Positions 7,994 through 16,433 of a stretch of 64,000 nt of DNA are shown here, piece after piece. Location: positions 62,001-126,000 of the forward strand of contig NZ_JACIEM010000007.1 of NCBI RefSeq assembly GCF_014196845.1, given 5' to 3'. The stretch's first letter is position 1. Each line of letters begins with the position of its first letter. Source of the stretch: Aurantimonas endophytica. GTDB lineage: Bacteria; Pseudomonadota; Alphaproteobacteria; Rhizobiales; Rhizobiaceae. The notes beneath the pieces are model-generated. The model was not told where the DNA came from. It did not search any database and saw only the letters and a program-made list of their open reading frames with translations. A program made the translations under genes and the position numbers.

Positions 7994-8584
7994 TTAGTGC
8001 TTCTCTACGACCACAAAGCTCCAGCGGACATTGGCGCGACCCAGCATGTCCTCGCGGTCTACGCAATGGACGAGGCGCAGGCCAGACGATGACGCCAGCG
8101 CGATCGTCTCCTCGGCCGGGACGTCGAACATCCTGCGGCCCCTTGGAACCGGGCCGTGGCGGAGCGACAGGCTGAGCCTTCCGCTGGGCGCCAGAAGGCT
8201 CGCCAGCGCCTCCATGCCCGCTTGCCTCTCCTCCTCGAGATGCATCCAGACGGCGGTCAGAAGGATCAGGTCGAAGCGTCCGGCGCGCGGGCCAAGCCCC
8301 TCCAAGGCAGGCAACTGAGCATCGACCCACTTGATGGCCTTCCCTTCATGCCGATGCATCCCCTCGGCGCGCAGGCTCTCGGTCGGCTCGACGGCGACGA
8401 CACGGTGTCCTCGGGTCGCGAGCGCTGCCGCATCGCGTCCCGATCCGGCTCCGACATCGAGAACGCGCGCGGGAGGCTGGGGGAAGAGATGAAGCACGTC
8501 CCTATGAACGTCCGCGAACGTGATGCTCTCATACTGATCCGCGAGCGCACTTGCGTTCTCTCCATATCCCTGTGTCCCCGGCAT
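7994..8584 (-). CDS. SAM-dependent class I methyltransferase
   Basis: A 196-residue class I methyltransferase. Motif I is VLDVGAGSGRDAAALA (about residues 41-56), motif II VVAVEPTESLR, and the post-motif FDLILLTAVWMHLE is typical of small-molecule methyltransferases of the UbiE/Tehb-like type. It lacks motifs of RNA or DNA methylation. Acidic VEPTE at the end of strand 2 binds the SAM ribose. Substrate unknown. It is separated from the downstream LysR gene by about 38 bases and lies in the same direction, so it could be co-transcribed after the LysR gene at 8623-9534. Confidence 0.85.
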   Translation of the reverse strand: MPGTQGYGENASALADQYESITFADVHRDVLHLFPQPPARVLDVGAGSGRDAAALATRGHRVVAVEPTESLRAEGMHRHEGKAIKWVDAQLPALEGLGPRAGRFDLILLTAVWMHLEEERQAGMEALASLLAPSGRLSLSLRHGPVPRGRRMFDVPAEETIALASSSGLRLVHCVDREDMLGRANVRWSFVVVEKH

Positions 8585-8622
8585 CGGCTTTCCTCAGGTC
8601 GTCGCGATCATGACCATTCCTC

Positions 8623-9534
8623 CTACCACAAGGAGCTTGCAGGCGATCCGCTGCATTCCCAACCGTTTCCGGCCTCAGCGGCATCGAGGAGCAAGGCCGC
8701 GAACGCATCTGCGGTGTGTGTCATCGACGGCGATCGGTGAAGCACCAATGCAAGCGTTCCGAGACAGGGAAGTGGGCCGTCACCTGGACGTAGCTCGCGG
8801 AGATCGGGAGGGACCATGCCTGCGGTTCGCACCGTGACGCCGAGCCCCGCTCGAACCGCGGCCCAGACCCCGAGGAGGCTCGACGTCGAAAACGCGTGGC
8901 GCCAGGGAAGGCCCGCCGCGTCGAGCGCCTCCGTCGCTCGGCGCTGGAAGCCGCAAGGCGCGTCAAAGGCAACAAGCGGGATCGGCTCTTCGTCCACGAT
9001 GCAGTGGTCCCCGGCTGCGATCCAAGCGAGCGGCCGCTCGCCCACGACTCGCCCGTATGGCCTGCCAAGCGTCCCCCAGGTCAAGGCGAGATCCAACGTG
9101 CCTGCGCCGACCGCATCCGCCATCGCCGCGCCCCGATCGACGCGAGCTTCCACGCGCACCTTCGGATGAGCACGTTGGAAGCGGGCGAGCAGCGGGGGCA
9201 GCCACGTCTCCGCGAAGTCCTGCGGGACACCTACGCGAACCCAGCCCTCCAGCCCTGTGAGGCTGCCGAGAGCCAGTTTGGCCTCGTCGTTGAGGTCGAG
9301 AATGCGTCGGGCATAGCCCATCATGGTTTCACCCGCTTCCGTCAGAACGAGCCCGCGACCTTGCTTGCGCACGAGCGGCTGTCCGATCTGATCCTCCAGT
9401 TTGCGAAGGTGGAGGCTGATGGCGGAAGGGGAACGCCCGAGCCGATCGGCCGCCTTGGCGAAGCTGCCGAGATCCATGCCGGCCACGAACGTGCGAAGTA
9501 CGTCCATGTCGAGGTTAACGAGGTTTGCAACCAT
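8623..9534 (-). CDS. LysR-family regulator, divergent to a tautomerase
   Basis: A 303-residue LysR protein with the N-terminal HTH MDVLRTFVAGMDLGSFAKAA and RSPSAISLHLRKLEDQIGQP, and a LysR substrate-binding C-terminal domain (GWVRVGVPQDFAE, LDLALTWG). It is divergent to the tautomerase gene at 9630 with 95 bases between starts, the standard arrangement for a LysR regulator and its target. The intergenic stretch has an AATATT-centred partial palindrome near 9570. The methyltransferase gene at 7994 follows on the same strand and may be part of its unit. The effector is unknown. Confidence 0.9.
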   Translation of the reverse strand: MVANLVNLDMDVLRTFVAGMDLGSFAKAADRLGRSPSAISLHLRKLEDQIGQPLVRKQGRGLVLTEAGETMMGYARRILDLNDEAKLALGSLTGLEGWVRVGVPQDFAETWLPPLLARFQRAHPKVRVEARVDRGAAMADAVGAGTLDLALTWGTLGRPYGRVVGERPLAWIAAGDHCIVDEEPIPLVAFDAPCGFQRRATEALDAAGLPWRHAFSTSSLLGVWAAVRAGLGVTVRTAGMVPPDLRELRPGDGPLPCLGTLALVLHRSPSMTHTADAFAALLLDAAEAGNGWECSGSPASSLW

Positions 9535-9629
9535 TCAGTTTCTCTCGACCGATAGTTTGGAACTACGCAATATTCGCAACGATCGTGGAACGTCATGATC
9601 CTCCTGTCAACAAAGCGGGAGTAGCAGTA

Positions 9630-10019
9630 ATGCCCTTCGTTCATATTCGCACCGCTGGTGTCGAACTAAGTTCGGCGCAGGTCGAAACCCTTCAGTCGGA
9701 AGCCACGCGTCTCATGGAGAGCGTCATGCGCAAGAAGGCCGGGTTGACCGCCGTCCTGGTCGAAACGCACGACACGGCGCGCTGGAGCATCGGCGGCAAA
9801 GCGGTCCCGCTCGCCGCCCATCTCGACGTGAAGGTCACGGCAGGCACCAACAGCGCGAACGAGAAGGCCGAGTTCGTTCGGCAGGCGCATCGCTTGCTCA
9901 AGAGCGCGTTCGGCCTTGCTCTGCCGCTCGCAACCTATGTCGTGGTCGATGAGGTGTCAGCCGATGCTTGGGGATACGGAGGATTGACGCAGGACGCGCG
10001 ACGGCAAGGGGCGGCTTGA
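9630..10019 (+). CDS. Tautomerase-superfamily protein, 129 aa
   Basis: Begins MPFVHIRTAGVELSS, with the catalytic Pro2 of the tautomerase superfamily. At 129 residues it is twice the 4-OT length and is followed by a second beta-alpha unit (LPLATYVVVDEVSADAWGYG), as in the longer MSAD/cis-CaaD-like or DUF1904-like groups; the WGYGG near the end is typical of small tautomerases. Start ATG 9630 is set by GGGAG 8 bases upstream and by Met-Pro; the open frame upstream to 9525 is not homologous. It is the likely target of the divergent LysR gene. Confidence 0.8.
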   Translation: MPFVHIRTAGVELSSAQVETLQSEATRLMESVMRKKAGLTAVLVETHDTARWSIGGKAVPLAAHLDVKVTAGTNSANEKAEFVRQAHRLLKSAFGLALPLATYVVVDEVSADAWGYGGLTQDARRQGAA

Positions 10020-10095
10020 TCGTTCGCCCGGCCTTAGCGAGCTGATCGCAAACGTCCGGTTAGGGGACGACCGGAATCGCTTGGGAGTGGCTTAG

Positions 10096-10188
10096 AAGGG
10101 TCGGCAGCCGTCCGTCCGCTTCTGAACGTCCGCTCCCCTCGGTGCCAGCGACTGGGCGGGGTGGGTTGCAGACGGTCGGCTTTGAGAC
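10096..10188. repeat. Dispersed repeat family A, copy 2
   Basis: A 93-base unit running from AAGGGTCGGCAGCCGTCCG to GACGGTCGGCTT. Its core CGTCCGCTCCCCTCGGTGCC is shared exactly with copy 3 (11504-11590). The ends are partly self-complementary (CGGCAGCCGTCCG and GACGGTCGGCTT), so the transcript can fold. Confidence 0.7.
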
Positions 10189-10223
10189 GATCATCGCAGA
10201 AGGCCGACCTGCGCGAAAAGACC

Positions 10224-10901
10224 ATGGCAGATCAAAACGAACTCACCGCCGCTGTTGAGCAATGGCAGCACCACTGGCATGCGATCCTCGACCGAGAAAA
10301 GGTTGAACTTGAGAACAGACCCGACCCGGCGTCTTTACCGCCGTTTGATGAGGACTTTCGTCTCCACTTTGCCCTTTGGACACTAGATGCGGAACGTGGC
10401 GCTCGCATCCGTAGGGAGGCATTTGGGCTTTTGCCATGCGGGGAGCTAATCGCCGATCGTGTCGAGCGGCATCTCCGAACGCCTTCTCACTCGATGGATG
10501 GCAGGGAAGCCGAAGCAGCTCTACGCGACGGTCTACGGCTCGTTAAGGCGCAGGGCATCGACGCACCTGACGACGCCGACAGTATTCGATTTTTCGACGC
10601 CAGCACCGTCTCCTATCTTGAAGCTTTCCAGGAGGCCGACACGCCCTTTGAGGCGCTAAGGGACGGATTGTCAGGCTTGGCCGAGCGCAGGAGTGGCACT
10701 CTCGGCCAAAAGGCGTTCTTCTTCCTCTCGGAACCGCTGTATCGCCTGGCATCAAACTACGCCGTCAGCGAATGGGTAAGATGGCCGCTCTGCTCTTGCG
10801 ATAGTGAACCAGACCTCACCGAGCCCGCCTGGCGCTTGTCCATAGGCGGCTGGGTGCCGGGGTGGGACGCAGATGGGTTGTTTCTCTACCGCTTCCCTTA
10901 A
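10224..10901 (+). CDS. Hypothetical protein, 225 aa
   Basis: A soluble acidic protein with no signal peptide or membrane segment. The N-terminus (MADQNELTAAVEQWQHHWHA) is helical; a central segment is Asp/Arg-rich, and the C-terminal third is aromatic (RWPLCSCDSEPDLTEPAWRL, GGWVPGWDADGLFLYRFP). A CSCD pair could bind metal but there is no family pattern. I do not recognise it. Start ATG 10224 is the first ATG after the family A repeat; the open frame upstream is repeat sequence. It is flanked on both sides by family A repeats (10096 and 11504). Confidence 0.6.
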   Translation: MADQNELTAAVEQWQHHWHAILDREKVELENRPDPASLPPFDEDFRLHFALWTLDAERGARIRREAFGLLPCGELIADRVERHLRTPSHSMDGREAEAALRDGLRLVKAQGIDAPDDADSIRFFDASTVSYLEAFQEADTPFEALRDGLSGLAERRSGTLGQKAFFFLSEPLYRLASNYAVSEWVRWPLCSCDSEPDLTEPAWRLSIGGWVPGWDADGLFLYRFP

Positions 10902-11077
10902 GATGCACCGACTGTATCGGCGTTTCGCGCCTTTACGAGGGTAGATGAGTGCAGATGTGGCAACGACCGCTTTCAGGCGCAGCATGCTAAACCTTGGACG
11001 GCCGATATGGGGTCGACAGCTACCTTGATGGCCGACCCCTTGGCTTTCGTCGATCGATTGAAAACTCGACGCCCCCC

Positions 11078-11356
11078 TTACATGTATAGACCGAACCAAC
11101 GGATTTGAGATCCATCGGCGCTCGTGGCGTAGAAGGGAACGAGCCAACCCGGTATTTGCGGTTGATACGAAGCCATCTCCTCGAAACGGGAAAAGGTGGC
11201 TTTGTCGCTGGGCCTGGTGCGCGTCTGGAGATCGGCGAAAGCATCATTTACGCGGTCATGATATTCGGATGCAGCAATTGCCTCGCATCCCTCATCACCC
11301 TTCGCCTGAGTTGAGATTAAACCCACTGCTAGGGCGGTTGCTATAAAGGGTTGCAT
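11078..11356 (-). CDS. Small exported protein, 92 aa
   Basis: Begins MQPFIATALAVGLISTQAKG, a signal peptide with likely cleavage after AKG or nearby; the mature part is about 72 residues with one Cys (GDEGCEAIAAS) and an aromatic C-terminus (GWLVPFYATSADG, IRWFGLYM). I do not recognise the family. The start is firm: GGAGGA lies 6-7 bases before ATG 11356. An upstream extension to 11473 is open but has no ribosome site. It is likely periplasmic. Confidence 0.65.
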   Translation of the reverse strand: MQPFIATALAVGLISTQAKGDEGCEAIAASEYHDRVNDAFADLQTRTRPSDKATFSRFEEMASYQPQIPGWLVPFYATSADGSQIRWFGLYM

Positions 11357-11503
11357 CCCGGTTCCTCCGCCGCGTCTCGTACTGGCAACTTGATCTGTCC
11401 GATGCAGCAGCGGAAGAGAGCGGCTTTTGGCTAGCTTTCGCAACATGGGTCGCATCCACAATGGCCCCTTCAAGGTAAGCCGCGATCGAGGCGATGGTGC
11501 GTA

Positions 11504-11590
11504 AAGGGTCGACAGCCGTGCGTCCGCTTCTAAACGTCCGCTCCCCTCGGTGCCAGGGACTGGACGAGGTGAACTGCGGACTGTCGGCTT
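11504..11590. repeat. Dispersed repeat family A, copy 3
   Basis: An 87-base copy with the same core as 10096-10188 (CGTCCGCTCCCCTCGGTGCC). It lies between the exported-protein gene and the 3' end of the LysR gene at 11649. Confidence 0.7.
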
Positions 11591-11648
11591 CGGAGCGCGG
11601 GAGGACTGAAGCGCACGCTACCGGGAAGGAAACGTTTTAGGTGCACGT

Positions 11649-12608
11649 TCACGCATGGCCGAGGCCTTCCGGCCGAAAAGCTGCCTCGTTGGTTCTGACT
11701 CGTCGCTCGTTCGAACAGGCAGTTTCGGGGAAGTGAGAAATGATCCAGTCGCGGAAGAGGCGGATCTTCGGCACGTTGCAGCGGGACTCCGGATAGACAA
11801 GATAGTAGGCGCGGTTGATCGGGTAGAGATGCGCGAACGGTTGGATCAGCGCGCCGCTCGCTACCTGGTCCCGATAGAAGAAGGGCGTCAGCATCGCGAC
11901 GCCGTGCCCGGCGACAGCGGCGATCGCCTCGAGGTCCTGACTGCTCAACTTGGAGCGATCGGGGTCCCCCGCGTTGTCCCGGCGCACGCCGACGCTCTCG
12001 AACCAGAGATCCCACCATGGATAGCCTGGGTCCACGAGCGGGTAGCGCAGAAGATCGGCCGGCTCCCGAAGAGGATGGCCGATGCGCTCTAGGAGCGCGG
12101 GGCTGAGCATCGGAGAGAAGTCGCCGCGAACCAGCATATGGGTGCACAGGCCAGGCCAGTTGCCGTCGCCAGCCCGCAACACGGCGTCCACCGGCTCGCG
12201 TGCGAAGTCGACCAGGTCGCGCGAGCAGGCGAGTTGAACCGCCACGGAGGGATGGGCCACCTGGAACTCGCCGAGGTGGCGCGCCAACCACAGGCTGGCG
12301 AAGGTCGGAATGGAGTTGATTGACAGGACGCTCGCGGTCGCGCCCCGCGCCTCTCCATAAGCCGCCGCGATCCGGTCGAAGGCGAGCGTTGTCTCGCCCA
12401 CGAGCGTATGCGCCGCCGCCGTGAGTACGACCTGCCGGCCGGTCCGCACGAACAAGGCGGCGCCGACCCGCTCTTCCAGAACCTTGATCTGGTAGCTGAC
12501 AGCCGCCTGGGTCATGCCGAGTTCGTCGGCGGCTCGGGTGAAGCTGAGGTGACGTGCGGCGGCTTCGAAGGCCCGCAGCGCCGTGAGTGGGGGAAGCGAA
12601 CGGACCAT
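11649..12608 (-). CDS. LysR-family regulator, GcvA-like
   Basis: A 319-residue GcvA-type LysR protein. The N-terminus MVRSLPPLTALRAFEAAARH, then TRAADELGMTQAAVSYQIK, is the hallmark of this subgroup, with the wing VLEERVGAALFVRTGR. The effector domain carries WPGLCTHMLV and a YPLVDPGYPWWDLWF segment typical of GcvA-like members. These proteins often control a divergent metabolic gene or a beta-lactamase. A perfect 11-base inverted repeat overlaps its start codon (12605-12637), suggesting autoregulation. The divergent side holds only a 38-codon frame at 12711, so the original target may be lost. The last 25 residues are poorly conserved. Confidence 0.9.
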   Translation of the reverse strand: MVRSLPPLTALRAFEAAARHLSFTRAADELGMTQAAVSYQIKVLEERVGAALFVRTGRQVVLTAAAHTLVGETTLAFDRIAAAYGEARGATASVLSINSIPTFASLWLARHLGEFQVAHPSVAVQLACSRDLVDFAREPVDAVLRAGDGNWPGLCTHMLVRGDFSPMLSPALLERIGHPLREPADLLRYPLVDPGYPWWDLWFESVGVRRDNAGDPDRSKLSSQDLEAIAAVAGHGVAMLTPFFYRDQVASGALIQPFAHLYPINRAYYLVYPESRCNVPKIRLFRDWIISHFPETACSNERRVRTNEAAFRPEGLGHA

Positions 12609-12637
12609 GATGCATCAAATCTCCTTATGCATCATGG
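12605..12637. promoter_or_regulatory. Perfect 11-base inverted repeat over a LysR start codon
   Basis: CCATGATGCAT (12605-12615) and ATGCATCATGG (12627-12637) are perfect arms separated by 11 bases, containing a T-N11-A type core. The left arm includes the LysR start codon and the spacer carries its ribosome site, so binding, or an RNA hairpin, could block expression of the regulator. Confidence 0.6.
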
Positions 12638-12710
12638 CGTAGGTTCGATTGGATCGGCAAGGGCTGAGGCGGGAGAACCGAACGGTAAACCCGTTCGCGA
12701 GCCGCCGAAG

Positions 12711-12827
12711 ATGACCCAATCCGATTCCAACCCTGTTCCTCTCGATGAGCCGGCCTACGCCGCGCCCCTCGCGCAGGCTGGCGCACGCGCCTCCAACTCT
12801 GGTGGAGCCGCCTCGGATGGGATGTGA
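12711..12827 (+). CDS. Possible 38-aa peptide or gene remnant
   Basis: ATG 12711 opens a 38-codon frame (MTQSDSNPVPLDEPAYAAP...) ending TGA at 12825-12827. It is divergent from the GcvA-like regulator, where the regulated gene would be expected. It is too short to place, has no clear ribosome site, and may be the N-terminal stub of a deleted target gene or not coding at all. Confidence 0.25.
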   Translation: MTQSDSNPVPLDEPAYAAPLAQAGARASNSGGAASDGM

Positions 12828-13372
12828 AGGCCATTCCTGATACGCTACGGGCCGATGTGGAGCCGGGCCATCACTCGGCTCGGCCCCCAATGGGGCGAGC
12901 CGAGTGGGAGCGTCGGCTCTAGTTGCTGGAGTTCTTCGAGCCCCTCTGTGGTTTCGGCAAGGCTCGACTGGTGAGCGGGGAACGGCAGCTTCCAAGCGAG
13001 ATGGATGGTGGCTGGAGGAGCGTGGAAGGGTCGAGAGCTGCCACCGGTTGGTGGCATTTGATAACTTAATGCCACGTCCTTCAGCCCTGCCGGCGCATGA
13101 TCGACCATTCGAGCGCGCCGGCAAGGGCGGCCGCTTCCGCCAGCGCTTGTCACCTATCGCGTGACGGAACACGAACTGGAAGCGGCGAAGAGCCAAGCGG
13201 TCAACACGGACAGGTCGGCCCCGTCGGTCAATGTCACGCCGTTCTGCATGACGAACCGCGGACCCCGGCACGGCCACAGGCGCCGAGGATACTGGACGTG
13301 CCCACCGATATCAGGTCCCCGGAGACAGGTGCGACGCACGCGCATCATTGACGCCGGGATACCCGCTCGTCC
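12828..13372. other. Non-coding stretch with clustered hairpins
   Basis: No gene is convincing in either strand. A long stem at 12872-12906 has arms CACTCGGCTCG and CGAGCCGAGTG with extra G/C pairing inside. At 13041-13054 lies CCACC-GGTT-GGTGG, and at 13051-13075 GTGGCATT and AATGCCAC with a 9-base spacer. No T-run follows the first stem, so it is not a standard terminator. Confidence 0.5.
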
Positions 13373-14263
13373 TCAGCCGTCCTTCAGCCGCTCGATCAGC
13401 CAACGCCCGGCAGGACCTGGCGGCATATCGGCCATGTAGGCCGCGGACATGATCATGACGTAGGAGCCGGGTCCGAAGCGGTCGAGCGTCAGCTCGACGA
13501 GCTGGCCGTTGGCAAGGTCCGCCTCGACCACGTGGTGGGGCATGGCGCCCCAGCCGAGCCCGGCGCGCAGGAAAGCGTGCTTTGCCCCAAGGTCGGCGAG
13601 CCGCCAAGTACGCGCCGAGGCAACGCCGAACTCACGACCAGCGGTCAGCTTCGAACGGTCGGTCAGGACAAGCTGGACGTGCTCTGCGAGAAGCTCCGCA
13701 CTTGCCTGACCGCTATGGGCCGACAGCGGATGGAGTGGCGAGACGACCACTACCATTTCCACACCGGAGATGCGTTCCGTCGCCATCCCCGTGGGTGCCT
13801 CGGGCAACGACCCCATGATTGCGAACGAGCAGCGCCCCTCGAGCACGGGTTCGATTACCGCTCCCAGCGCCTCGACATGGAGCCGAAGCGGTGTGTCCGG
13901 GAAACGCTCGGGGAATGCTCCGACCGCGACAGTCAGGTGGTCGATCGGGAACATGACGTCGACCGTGACGCTAAGTTCGGGCTCCAGGCCTTCGGCAAGC
14001 CCCCGGGCCTTTGCCTTGAACAGATCCATCGTCGCGGAGACCTTGCGCGCTTCCCCGAGGAGGGCCCGCCCCTCCGCCGTCAGGAGCGGCTTGTGCCCGG
14101 TCCGCTCGAACAGGCGGATCCCAAGCTGGCCCTCCAGGTTGGCCAGCGTCTGGCTCACCACCGACTGGGCACGCCCAAGCCGCCGACCGGCGGCGGAGAA
14201 ACTGCCCTCCTCGACGGCAGCCAGAAACGTGCGGATTTGGTCAAGCGAGACAGGATCGAGCAT
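13373..14263 (-). CDS. LysR-family regulator, divergent to DoxX gene
   Basis: A 296-residue LysR protein. From ATG 14263 it reads MLDPVSLDQIRTFLAAVEEG, then SAAGRRLGRAQSVVSQTLANLE, the canonical HTH, followed by a LysR effector domain (LSVTVDVMFPIDHL, GVEMVVVVSPLHPL). GGAA lies about 9 bases before ATG 14263; in-frame ATGs at 14287 and 14317 would give N-terminal extensions without ribosome sites. The likely target is the divergent DoxX-family gene at 14359. The overall length is typical. Confidence 0.85.
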   Translation of the reverse strand: MLDPVSLDQIRTFLAAVEEGSFSAAGRRLGRAQSVVSQTLANLEGQLGIRLFERTGHKPLLTAEGRALLGEARKVSATMDLFKAKARGLAEGLEPELSVTVDVMFPIDHLTVAVGAFPERFPDTPLRLHVEALGAVIEPVLEGRCSFAIMGSLPEAPTGMATERISGVEMVVVVSPLHPLSAHSGQASAELLAEHVQLVLTDRSKLTAGREFGVASARTWRLADLGAKHAFLRAGLGWGAMPHHVVEADLANGQLVELTLDRFGPGSYVMIMSAAYMADMPPGPAGRWLIERLKDG

Positions 14264-14358
14264 ATCGAGAATTCCGATGGTTTCCATCGAACGATATAGG
14301 CTGAGCATGGAGGCCATGGACAGCTATGTTTCGGTTGTCCCATCCATCGGAGCCTCCC

Positions 14359-14769
14359 GTGACCCTCTCCCCAACGTCCACCATTCGTTCCTCCGCCCCG
14401 TCCCGTGGGCGATCCATTTCCTCGTGGACGCTCCGCGGCCTCCTCGCTAGCGTCTTCATTGCGGCCGGCGGCGCAAAGCTTGCGGGCGTACCCATGATGG
14501 TCGAGATCTTCGCTCAGATCGGTCTTGGCCAAGGCTTCCGCTACCTCACCGGGATCGTCGAGTTCATCGGCGGGCTTTGGCTGTTCGTACCCGGAATGAC
14601 CGCGCTTGCCGCACTGTGGCTGGCAGCGACCATGGTAGGCGCCATCCTGGCGCACCTCCTCGTGCTCCCGGAGAGCGGCATGCCGGCGGCTGTACTCCTT
14701 GCCCTCAGCCTCGTGCTCGTCTGGCTGCACCGCGACCAGCTCGTCGCCATGAAGGCACGCGTCGGCTAG
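14359..14769 (+). CDS. DoxX-family membrane protein
   Basis: A 136-residue inner-membrane protein with four hydrophobic segments (GLLASVFIAAGGAKLAG, FRYLTGIVEFIGGLWLFVPG, LAALWLAATMVGAILAHLLV, PAAVLLALSLVLVWL) and the DoxX-like G-K-L at the end of helix 1. DoxX/DoxD proteins are quinone-linked or thiol-stress-related; the substrate here is unknown. I choose GTG 14359, with CGGAG 7 bases upstream; the ATG at 14326 would add 11 residues that overlap the LysR promoter. It is probably controlled by the divergent LysR gene. Confidence 0.8.
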   Translation: MTLSPTSTIRSSAPSRGRSISSWTLRGLLASVFIAAGGAKLAGVPMMVEIFAQIGLGQGFRYLTGIVEFIGGLWLFVPGMTALAALWLAATMVGAILAHLLVLPESGMPAAVLLALSLVLVWLHRDQLVAMKARVG

Positions 14770-14892
14770 GCGATACACGCGCCCGGAAACGGGCACAGGC
14801 CCTACGCGTCCGAATCCAGGCTTGCCTCACAGCACGGCTACGACCTCGTCGGCGCTCTTCCTTCCAAGCACTCCCACGTATCGGACACTTCC

Positions 14893-15030
14893 ATGTGCCT
14901 TACACGGATCCTCGCCTCGATAGCCCTTGGCGGCCTGCTTCTGACCCAAGCCGCGTGCCACACGACCCGCCTCGGCCAAACCGTCGACTTTCCGTCGCCC
15001 CAGGAGCGGGCCCGCGGGAACGGGCTCTGA
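14893..15030 (+). CDS. Small predicted lipoprotein, 45 aa
   Basis: ATG 14893 opens a 45-codon frame starting MCLTRILASIALGGLLLTQA, followed by A-C: a positively charged n-region, a hydrophobic core and a lipobox-like LTQAAC. The mature peptide would be about 24 residues beginning with lipidated Cys22. It ends 6 bases before the start of the LLM monooxygenase gene, so the two may be co-transcribed. The ribosome site is weak (CGGAC), and I do not recognise a family. Confidence 0.5.
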   Translation: MCLTRILASIALGGLLLTQAACHTTRLGQTVDFPSPQERARGNGL

Positions 15031-15036
15031 TCGGCT

Positions 15037-16125
15037 ATGCTAACGGCAGCAGGCGAGTTGGAAGTGCGGGTGTCCCCTCAGAACGGGACAGTCTTTGAGA
15101 TCGGCATCGACAGTTTTGCGGCGTCGCTGCCTGACCCCGAGACGGGGCAGGTCGTGCCGGGAGCCGAGCGCATAGCGCAGCTCATGGAGGAGATCGAGAC
15201 GGCTGATCGGGCCGGGCTCGACGTCTTCGGCATAGGCGAGCATCACCGTGCAGAGTTCCTGGACGCCGCGCCTGCCGTGATCCTGGCGGCGGCCGCAGCG
15301 CGCACGACACGGATCCGGCTGACCAGCGCCGTGACGGTGCTGAGCGCCGCCGATCCCGTGCGTGTCTTCCAGGATTTCGCGACGGTCGACCTCATCTCGA
15401 AAGGCCGGGCCGAGATCGTAGTCGGACGCGGCTCCTTCGGCGAGGCTTACCCGCTCTTCGGCTTCTCCATGCACGACTACGACGCGCTGTTCGCAGAGAA
15501 GCTCGACCTTCTCCTGAAGCTCCGCGACGACACACGCGTCACCTGGCAAGGTCGGTTCCGGGCACCGCTCACGGGACAGGCCGTCTACCCGCGTCCGCAC
15601 CAATCGCGCCTGCCGATCTGGCTCGGCGTCGGCGGCACGCCGCAGTCGTTCGTGCGCGCCGGAACCCTCGGCCTCCCGCTGATGGTCGCCATCATCGGCG
15701 GCAGATTCGATCGCTTCCGCCCGCTTGTCGATCTCTATCGCGAGGCTGGCGTCCGCGCCAGCCACGCACCCGAGATCCTGAAGGTCGGTATCCACGCCAT
15801 GGGCTTCGTCGCAGAGACGAACCGGGCAGCGCGCGACGCGTTCTTCCCCGGCTGGTTCCGCATGGTCTCGACGATCGGGCGCGAGCGCGGCTGGCGGGGA
15901 GCGTCACGCGAGCAGTTCGATGCCATGTGCGACCCCGGGGGTGCCTATCTTGTCGGCGAACCACGGACCGTCGCGGCCAAGGCGATCGCAGCGGCACGTG
16001 AGCTCGGCGGCATCTCCCGTCTGACGTTTCAGATGAGCAGCGCCGCGCACGACGTCGATGCCATGCGCCGTTCGATCGAACTCCTCGGGCATGGGGTCGT
16101 GCCACTCGTGCGGGCAGCCCGTTAG
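15037..16125 (+). CDS. LLM-class flavin-dependent oxidoreductase
   Basis: A 362-residue luciferase-like monooxygenase-fold protein of the Atu2307/SP_0267 type. Landmarks are EIGIDSFAASLPD at the first strand, the GLDVFGIGEHH motif (about residues 62-72), LTSAVTVLSAADPVRVFQDF for the flavin-side barrel strands, and RAEIVVGRGSFGEAYPLFGF. Such enzymes bind reduced FMN or F420 and oxidise unidentified substrates. The start could be ATG 15037 or one of the GTGs 25-35 bases further on; the conserved region begins at EIGIDSF. It follows a small lipoprotein gene. Confidence 0.85.
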   Translation: MLTAAGELEVRVSPQNGTVFEIGIDSFAASLPDPETGQVVPGAERIAQLMEEIETADRAGLDVFGIGEHHRAEFLDAAPAVILAAAAARTTRIRLTSAVTVLSAADPVRVFQDFATVDLISKGRAEIVVGRGSFGEAYPLFGFSMHDYDALFAEKLDLLLKLRDDTRVTWQGRFRAPLTGQAVYPRPHQSRLPIWLGVGGTPQSFVRAGTLGLPLMVAIIGGRFDRFRPLVDLYREAGVRASHAPEILKVGIHAMGFVAETNRAARDAFFPGWFRMVSTIGRERGWRGASREQFDAMCDPGGAYLVGEPRTVAAKAIAAARELGGISRLTFQMSSAAHDVDAMRRSIELLGHGVVPLVRAAR

Positions 16126-16433
16126 CCCAGACGGCGCACTTCGGCATCCTCCGAGGCTTCGATGTCCTCCCGCTCCTGTGCAACTATGCGCCGGCGGCCG
16201 ATCCGCAGGCCATTATAGCGTAGCTCATGCACCATGCGCGGGCTGCCGTAGGTCCCGCTCGACAGGGCAAAGGCCGAGCGGACATGCGCCAGCAGCACCA
16301 TGTCGTCGTGCTGCCGGCGGCAGGCTGGGCGATCCTTCCTGGCGAAATAGCCGCTCGCACTGACACCGAGGACCTTGCACAAGCGCTGTACGGGGAATTC
16401 CTTCTTCGCCGCATCGATGAGACGGAACCTCAT
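16122..16433 (-). pseudogene. IS3-family orfB, 5' fragment (copy 1)
   Basis: MRFRLIDAAKKEFPVQRLCK and the HTH_21 region GSPRMVHELRYNGLRIGRRR are the start of an IS3-family transposase orfB. After about residue 82 the homology stops and the frame runs into unrelated sequence to a stop at 16122. The catalytic DDE integrase domain is missing, so this copy cannot transpose. ATG 16433 overlaps the stop of orfA. Confidence 0.8.

Noticed and set aside
11530-12618. 362-codon minus-strand frame
   Set aside because: Alternate frame of the GcvA-like LysR gene, with shadow-like Arg/Pro/Ser composition.
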